DNA of 64,000 nucleotides from Collinsella sp. (GTDB lineage Bacteria > Actinomycetota > Coriobacteriia > Coriobacteriales > Coriobacteriaceae). Below are positions 60,709 through 64,000 of this stretch, piece by piece. A model generated the notes under the pieces. The model ran no database searches and was not told the origin of the DNA. It saw nothing but the letters and a program-made list of their open reading frames with translations. The stretch spans positions 62,001-126,000 of the forward strand of contig DXLU01000020.1 in NCBI GenBank assembly GCA_019414565.1. Direction: 5' to 3'. Positions within the stretch are counted from its first letter, which is position 1. Each line of letters begins with the position of its first letter. A program made the position numbers and the translations under genes.

Positions 60709-61737
60709 CTAGCGCTGCACGTAGGCGCGGACGAGCTCGTAGGTGTTGCGCACGCCGTCCATGTGGCTGCGCTCGTAGTTGTGGCTCGCGTACACACCGG
60801 GGCCGATCAGGCCGTGACGGATGTCGTAGCCGGCAGACAGCGTGGCCTCAACGTCCGAGCCGTAATGCGGGTACACGTCGATGGCGTAATCAAGCTCGAG
60901 CTCGCGCGCGATGTTGGACAGCGTGGTCACCAGATCGTAATTGTAGGGGCCACCCGAATCCTTGGCGCAAATCGACACCATGCGCTCGGTGCAGCCCAGG
61001 TCGTCGCCCACGCAGCCCATGTCAACGCTGATCATCTCGCGCGTGTCGGCCGGCACGAAAGCGCCGCCGTGGCCGACCTCCTCGTACACGGTGAAGAGCA
61101 GCGACACCTTGCGCGAAAGCGACACCTCGCCGTCAGCAACGGCACGGGCCAGACCCAGCAGAATCGACGCCGACAGCTTGTCATCCAGGAAGCGGCTCTT
61201 AATGTAGCCGCTCTCCGTCACCGTGGTACGCGGATCCATAGCGATGATGTCGCCGGTCTGAATACCCAGCTCGAGCACATCGTCCTTGCTGTCGACGTTC
61301 TCGTCGAGCAGGATCTCCATGTTCTTCTCGATGGTCTTGACCGGCTCGTCGGCCACGTGCGCCGAAGGCTCGGTGTTGAGAACCACACCCGTGTACACAT
61401 TGCCGTCACGCGTGTAGACGGTGCAGTTCTCGCCATCGGCCGTAGACCACTGGTGCCCACCAAGCGTCGTGGGACGCAGGCGGCCATTGTCCTTAATGGA
61501 GCGCACCATGGCGCCCAGGGTGTCGACATGGCTCGCCAACACAAGCGGCTCGCCCTCGCCGCCAAGCTCGACCAGCACGTTGCCCTTATTGGAACGCTCG
61601 GGGCCAAAGCCCATATCGCGCAACGTTTCCATCAGGTAATCAGTCGCCGCACGGGTATAGCCCGTAGGCGAAGCAATCGAGGTAAGCGCCTTCAACTGGT
61701 CAGTAATATAGGAGAGCGTAGAATCCATCTTGGACAC
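60709..61737 (-). CDS. M42 family metallopeptidase
   Basis: 342 residues, cytosolic dinuclear zinc aminopeptidase/endoglucanase-like family forming large tetrahedral assemblies. Metal ligands are visible: ASHVDTLGAM (His/Asp), LDDKLSASILL (Asp), VYEEVGHGGA (Glu-Glu pair), SVDMGCVG (Asp) and ASHNYERSH (His). GTG at 61737 is 8 nt after AAAGGG; ATG at 61728 (MDSTLS) is the alternative. A strong terminator ends it. A 30-bp inverted repeat separates it from fucO upstream. Confidence 0.9.
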   Translation of the reverse strand: MSKMDSTLSYITDQLKALTSIASPTGYTRAATDYLMETLRDMGFGPERSNKGNVLVELGGEGEPLVLASHVDTLGAMVRSIKDNGRLRPTTLGGHQWSTADGENCTVYTRDGNVYTGVVLNTEPSAHVADEPVKTIEKNMEILLDENVDSKDDVLELGIQTGDIIAMDPRTTVTESGYIKSRFLDDKLSASILLGLARAVADGEVSLSRKVSLLFTVYEEVGHGGAFVPADTREMISVDMGCVGDDLGCTERMVSICAKDSGGPYNYDLVTTLSNIARELELDYAIDVYPHYGSDVEATLSAGYDIRHGLIGPGVYASHNYERSHMDGVRNTYELVRAYVQR

Positions 61738-61856
61738 CAAAGTCACCCTTTCATATCGAATTAAACCCACAGCAACAATACCACCGCGAACCATCTTTTT
61801 ACCTAGCGAGATGACCCATCGACCTCTTCCGAACAGCGCCCGCCACGACAACGAGC

Positions 61857-61984
61857 CGGCGGGCCCCGCCCGTTAGCCCCAGAATCTTTCCGCAGGACAG
61901 AAGGAGGCCCCGCCGCACGTAGTGCGCAGCGGGGCCTCCGACATGTCCGAGGACGATTCTGGGGCTAACGGGCGGGGCCCGCCG
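61857..61984. repeat. Perfect 30-bp inverted repeat with nested hairpins
   Basis: Bases 61857-61886 and 61955-61984 are exact complements over 30 bp, both rich in G and C. Nested inside are GGACA/TGTCC (61895-61899, 61944-61948) and GGAGGCCCCGC/GCGGGGCCTCC (61903-61913, 61929-61939), and GCAC/GTGC at the tip. The folded rod spans 128 bp, starts 7 bp after the fucO stop and has no T-run. Confidence 0.85.
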
Positions 61985-61991
61985 AACCAGG

Positions 61992-63158
61992 TTAAGCAGC
62001 CGGGCAGATCTTCTTGAAGAGCTCGATGACGTCGTCGAGCGTCGCCTCGCGCGGGTTACCCGGGAAGCAGGCGTCAGCCATGGCGTCCTTGGCCAGGATC
62101 TCGATCTCGTCAGCCTTCATGGCCTCGCAGACGTGCGGGATGTTCACGTCGGCGGAAAGCCGCTTGACGGCGGCGATAGCAGCGTCGGCAGCCTCGTCGG
62201 TGCTCATGCCCGTGGTGTCAACGCCCATGGCGACGGCGACCTTGGCCAGGCGCTCGGCACAAACCGGCTTGTTGAACTCCATGGCGATCGGCAGCAGCAT
62301 GGCGCAGGCGACACCGTGCGGGGTATCGTAGTGAGCGGACAGGGTGTGAGCCATGGCGTGGTCGATACCCAGGCCGACATTGGAGAAGCCCATGCCGGCG
62401 ACATACTGGCCAAGAGCCATGCCCTCGCGGCCGGAGCCGGGCTGACCGGACTTGGCCTCGGCAACGGAGTCGCGCAGGTTCTCGCTGATCAGCTTAATAG
62501 CCTCAAAGTGGAACATGTCGGAAAGCTCCCAAGCGCCCTTGGTGGTGTAGCCCTCGATGGCGTGGGTCAGAGCGTCCATGCCAGTAGAGGCGGTCAGGCC
62601 GGCGGGCATGGAAGCCATCATATCGGGGTCGACGACGGCGACCTCGGGGGCGTCGTTGGTGTCGACGCACACGAACTTGCGGACCTTCTCGGGGTCGGTG
62701 ATGACGTAGTTGATGGTCACCTCAGCAGCGGTACCGGCGGTCGTCGGCACGGCGATGGTGAATACGGCGTGGTTCTTGGTGGGAGCAACGCCCTCGAGGC
62801 TGCGGACATCGGCAAACTCGGGGTTGTTGATGATGATGCCGATAGCCTTGGCGGTGTCCATGGAGGAACCGCCACCGATGGTCACGATAGCGTCAGCCTC
62901 GGCGGCCTTAAAGGCCTCGACGCCGTCCTTGACGTTCTGGATAGTGGGGTTGGGCTTGATCTCGGAGTAGAGGCTCCAAGCAATGCCGGCAGCGTCGAGC
63001 TCGTCGGTCACCTTGGCGGTAACGCCAAACTTGACCAGATCGGGGTCGGAGCAGACGAAGATCTTCTTGTAGCCGCGACGCTGGAGCTCGCCGGGGATCT
63101 CCTTGATGGCGCCGGAACCATGATAAGAAATGGTGTTGAGAACGAAACGATTAGCCAT
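61992..63158 (-). CDS. fucO: Lactaldehyde reductase (iron-containing alcohol dehydrogenase)
   Basis: 388 residues closely following FucO: MANRFVLN, GGGSSMDTAKAIGIIINNPEFADVRSLEG, VPTTAGTAAEVTINYVITDPEKVRKFVCVD, TGMDALTHAIEGY and ALGQYVAGMGFSNVGLG. Metal ligands include H in MAHTLSAHYDTPHG. FucO reduces lactaldehyde to 1,2-propanediol in fucose or rhamnose breakdown. GGGAGG precedes ATG at 63158. The leader holds a perfect 7-bp hairpin (63178-63200) and a LacI-type palindrome upstream. No fucose genes are adjacent. Confidence 0.92.
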   Translation of the reverse strand: MANRFVLNTISYHGSGAIKEIPGELQRRGYKKIFVCSDPDLVKFGVTAKVTDELDAAGIAWSLYSEIKPNPTIQNVKDGVEAFKAAEADAIVTIGGGSSMDTAKAIGIIINNPEFADVRSLEGVAPTKNHAVFTIAVPTTAGTAAEVTINYVITDPEKVRKFVCVDTNDAPEVAVVDPDMMASMPAGLTASTGMDALTHAIEGYTTKGAWELSDMFHFEAIKLISENLRDSVAEAKSGQPGSGREGMALGQYVAGMGFSNVGLGIDHAMAHTLSAHYDTPHGVACAMLLPIAMEFNKPVCAERLAKVAVAMGVDTTGMSTDEAADAAIAAVKRLSADVNIPHVCEAMKADEIEILAKDAMADACFPGNPREATLDDVIELFKKICPAA

Positions 63159-63177
63159 TGATAGCCTCCCATCGTGT

Positions 63178-63200
63178 GCGGGGCATCCATTACGCCCCGC
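63178..63200 (-). promoter_or_regulatory. Leader hairpin in fucO 5' region
   Basis: GCGGGGC (63178-63184) and GCCCCGC (63194-63200) pair around a 9-nt loop, ending about 20 nt before the fucO start. It could slow translation or stabilise the mRNA end. Confidence 0.5.
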
Positions 63201-63258
63201 GCTATAAGTCCCATCCTAACGCTTTTGAAACAAAAAACGCGTGAAAACATCAAAAGTG

Positions 63259-63272
63259 TTAAAGCGTTTCAA
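63259..63272. promoter_or_regulatory. LacI-family-like operator upstream of fucO
   Basis: TTAAAGCGTTTCAA is a palindrome of the form TTnAAnCGnTTnAA, the shape of LacI/CcpA-family operators, 101 nt before the fucO ATG. It departs from the strict CcpA cre at three positions. Confidence 0.45.
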
Positions 63273-63393
63273 CAGAATAACGGAGCCCTAGTTCTTCCCT
63301 CCCGACAGCAGCGAAGGCTAGATTATAGGAGCAATCGCCCAAAGAATGCGACCGACTCAGTCTATAAATTGTTTCTGTTTTAGCAATATATGT

Positions 63394-63422
63394 TTGACAA
63401 TACGTTTATAAAAAGATACTTT
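63394..63422 (+). promoter_or_regulatory. Near-consensus promoter in AT-rich segment
   Basis: A perfect TTGACA (63394-63399), 17-bp spacer and TACTTT (63417-63422) in a locally AT-rich stretch facing the genes at the right edge. Confidence 0.7.
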
Positions 63423-63434
63423 GTAGTGAATAAC

Positions 63435-63581
63435 ATGCATGCAGCAAATAACGTCATTCATTTTGTTAGAAATTGCCCATGCGGTTATTGCAGCTGCATC
63501 TACTGCAACGTACAGCGTAATTCTCCGCACGAAGCAGAAGACGGTTCCAATTCGATCGAGGCGATGACGCATGGTGGCTAG
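63435..63581 (+). CDS. Candidate cysteine-rich mini-ORF, 48 residues
   Basis: ATG at 63435 opens 48 codons containing CPCGYCSCIYC, five cysteines in eleven residues. It begins only about 12 nt after the -10 box and has no Shine-Dalgarno, so translation would be leaderless. It overlaps the start of the next gene by 11 nt in another frame. May be a metal-binding microprotein or a non-coding leader. Confidence 0.3.
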   Translation: MHAANNVIHFVRNCPCGYCSCIYCNVQRNSPHEAEDGSNSIEAMTHGG

Positions 63582-64000
63582 TGGTCCTAAATCGAGCAAG
63601 ACGGCTACAAACGAATATCGAATCTCAATTGAAGGTAACCCTTATCCGCATACCCTGGCTCTCATCAACCCAGCGGGAGACAGCCTCAACATCAAAAAAC
63701 ATGGGTTCACGGGTCCACTAGGACAGCTATTGAGTCTTAAATATACCGTTTATGACGATGCAAATGAAAAACTCTTCACTGTCGTCGACGGTGGTTTTAG
63801 CAACATGCCCAGGGTTGCGCTCATCATCGAACACGAGGAAGTTGCGGTGTTTGATTATGGCCTAAACAGACTTGAGATGAAGTGCATAACGAACATACCG
63901 AATTACACAATAAAAGGTAACTTCCTATTTGGAGATTACGATATATTCAGCCAACGGGAAGTGAAACTATCTTCAGTTATCGTCCTTCAATGTGATAAAC
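63571..64000 (+). CDS. Partial beta-rich protein, possibly LURP-one/tubby-like (3' end outside window)
   Basis: ATG at 63571 with GAGG about 9 nt upstream opens a frame with no stop through 143 codons to the window end. The start reads MVASGPKSSKTATNEYRISI. The alternation of short strands (YTVYDDANEKLFTVVDGG, YTIKGNFLFGDYDIFS) resembles LURP-one-related/tubby C-terminal-like beta barrels that bind membrane lipids. This family call is weak. Codon usage is much more A/T-rich than upstream genes, hinting at a horizontally acquired segment. Confidence 0.55.
   Translation, partial: MVASGPKSSKTATNEYRISIEGNPYPHTLALINPAGDSLNIKKHGFTGPLGQLLSLKYTVYDDANEKLFTVVDGGFSNMPRVALIIEHEEVAVFDYGLNRLEMKCITNIPNYTIKGNFLFGDYDIFSQREVKLSSVIVLQCDK

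Noticed and set aside
1..64000. CRISPR arrays or classical insertion sequences
   Set aside because: No regularly spaced direct repeats and no transposase reading frame were found.

Overview
The window is GC-rich, densely coding bacterial DNA with short intergenic gaps. Gene content suggests an anaerobic or microaerophilic Gram-positive actinobacterium, most likely a Coriobacteriia gut bacterium such as Collinsella. This is an inference from the class III fructose-bisphosphatase, Fhs/FolD/cyclodeaminase one-carbon enzymes, AddAB-type repair proteins, superoxide reductase, large surface proteins with sorting-like C-termini and FucO-type reductase; no rRNA or species marker is present. No tRNA, rRNA, CRISPR array, transposase or phage module was found.

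Layout. 0-9.8 kb: a coiled-coil membrane protein cut by the window start, a palindrome-rich gap, queuosine genes queA and queH, a membrane zincin, a MetRS-family ligase, an rRNA m5C methyltransferase, a 56-residue membrane protein, a TIM-barrel-like protein and a DegV protein. 10-13.2 kb: fbp and two tandem GtrA genes. 13.2-18.3 kb: two DUF4430 surface proteins read leftward from a probable cobalamin riboswitch; this is the best candidate for an under-described system. 18.4-23.8 kb: AarF/UbiB kinase and helical partner, C69 dipeptidase, folD and a cyclodeaminase. 23.9-28.5 kb: two paralogous lipoproteins sharing a 16-bp palindrome, then a secreted PI-PLC-like enzyme. 28.5-33.8 kb: a pseudogene, a YhcG-type nuclease, a zinc-ribbon protein, a cation efflux transporter and a repeat-bearing membrane protein.

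33.9-38.1 kb holds fhs and the overlapping ruvCAB genes behind an SOS-box-like site. 38.1-55.0 kb is a long leftward run: addB, addA, dnaE, a SNF2/SWIM helicase, superoxide reductase and a NAD-synthetase-like protein that has lost the catalytic residues of both domains. 55.1-61.8 kb: a YerC/TrpR-like regulator, a holin-like membrane protein, an Rrf2 regulator divergent from cysK, mnmA, a HipA-like kinase fused to its own HTH, and an M42 peptidase. 61.8-64.0 kb: a 30-bp nested inverted repeat, fucO, then visibly AT-richer DNA with a near-consensus promoter, a cysteine-rich mini-ORF and a gene running off the end.

Genes that plausibly work together: queA/queH (tRNA queuosine), folD/cyclodeaminase/fhs (C1-tetrahydrofolate), ruvCAB with addAB and dnaE (replication and recombination repair), Rrf2/cysK/mnmA (cysteine and sulfur use) and riboswitch/DUF4430 proteins (proposed cobalamin capture). 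Dispersed intergenic palindromes built on the core GGGACGGGG form a second layer of structure, mostly in the first 6.2 kb.
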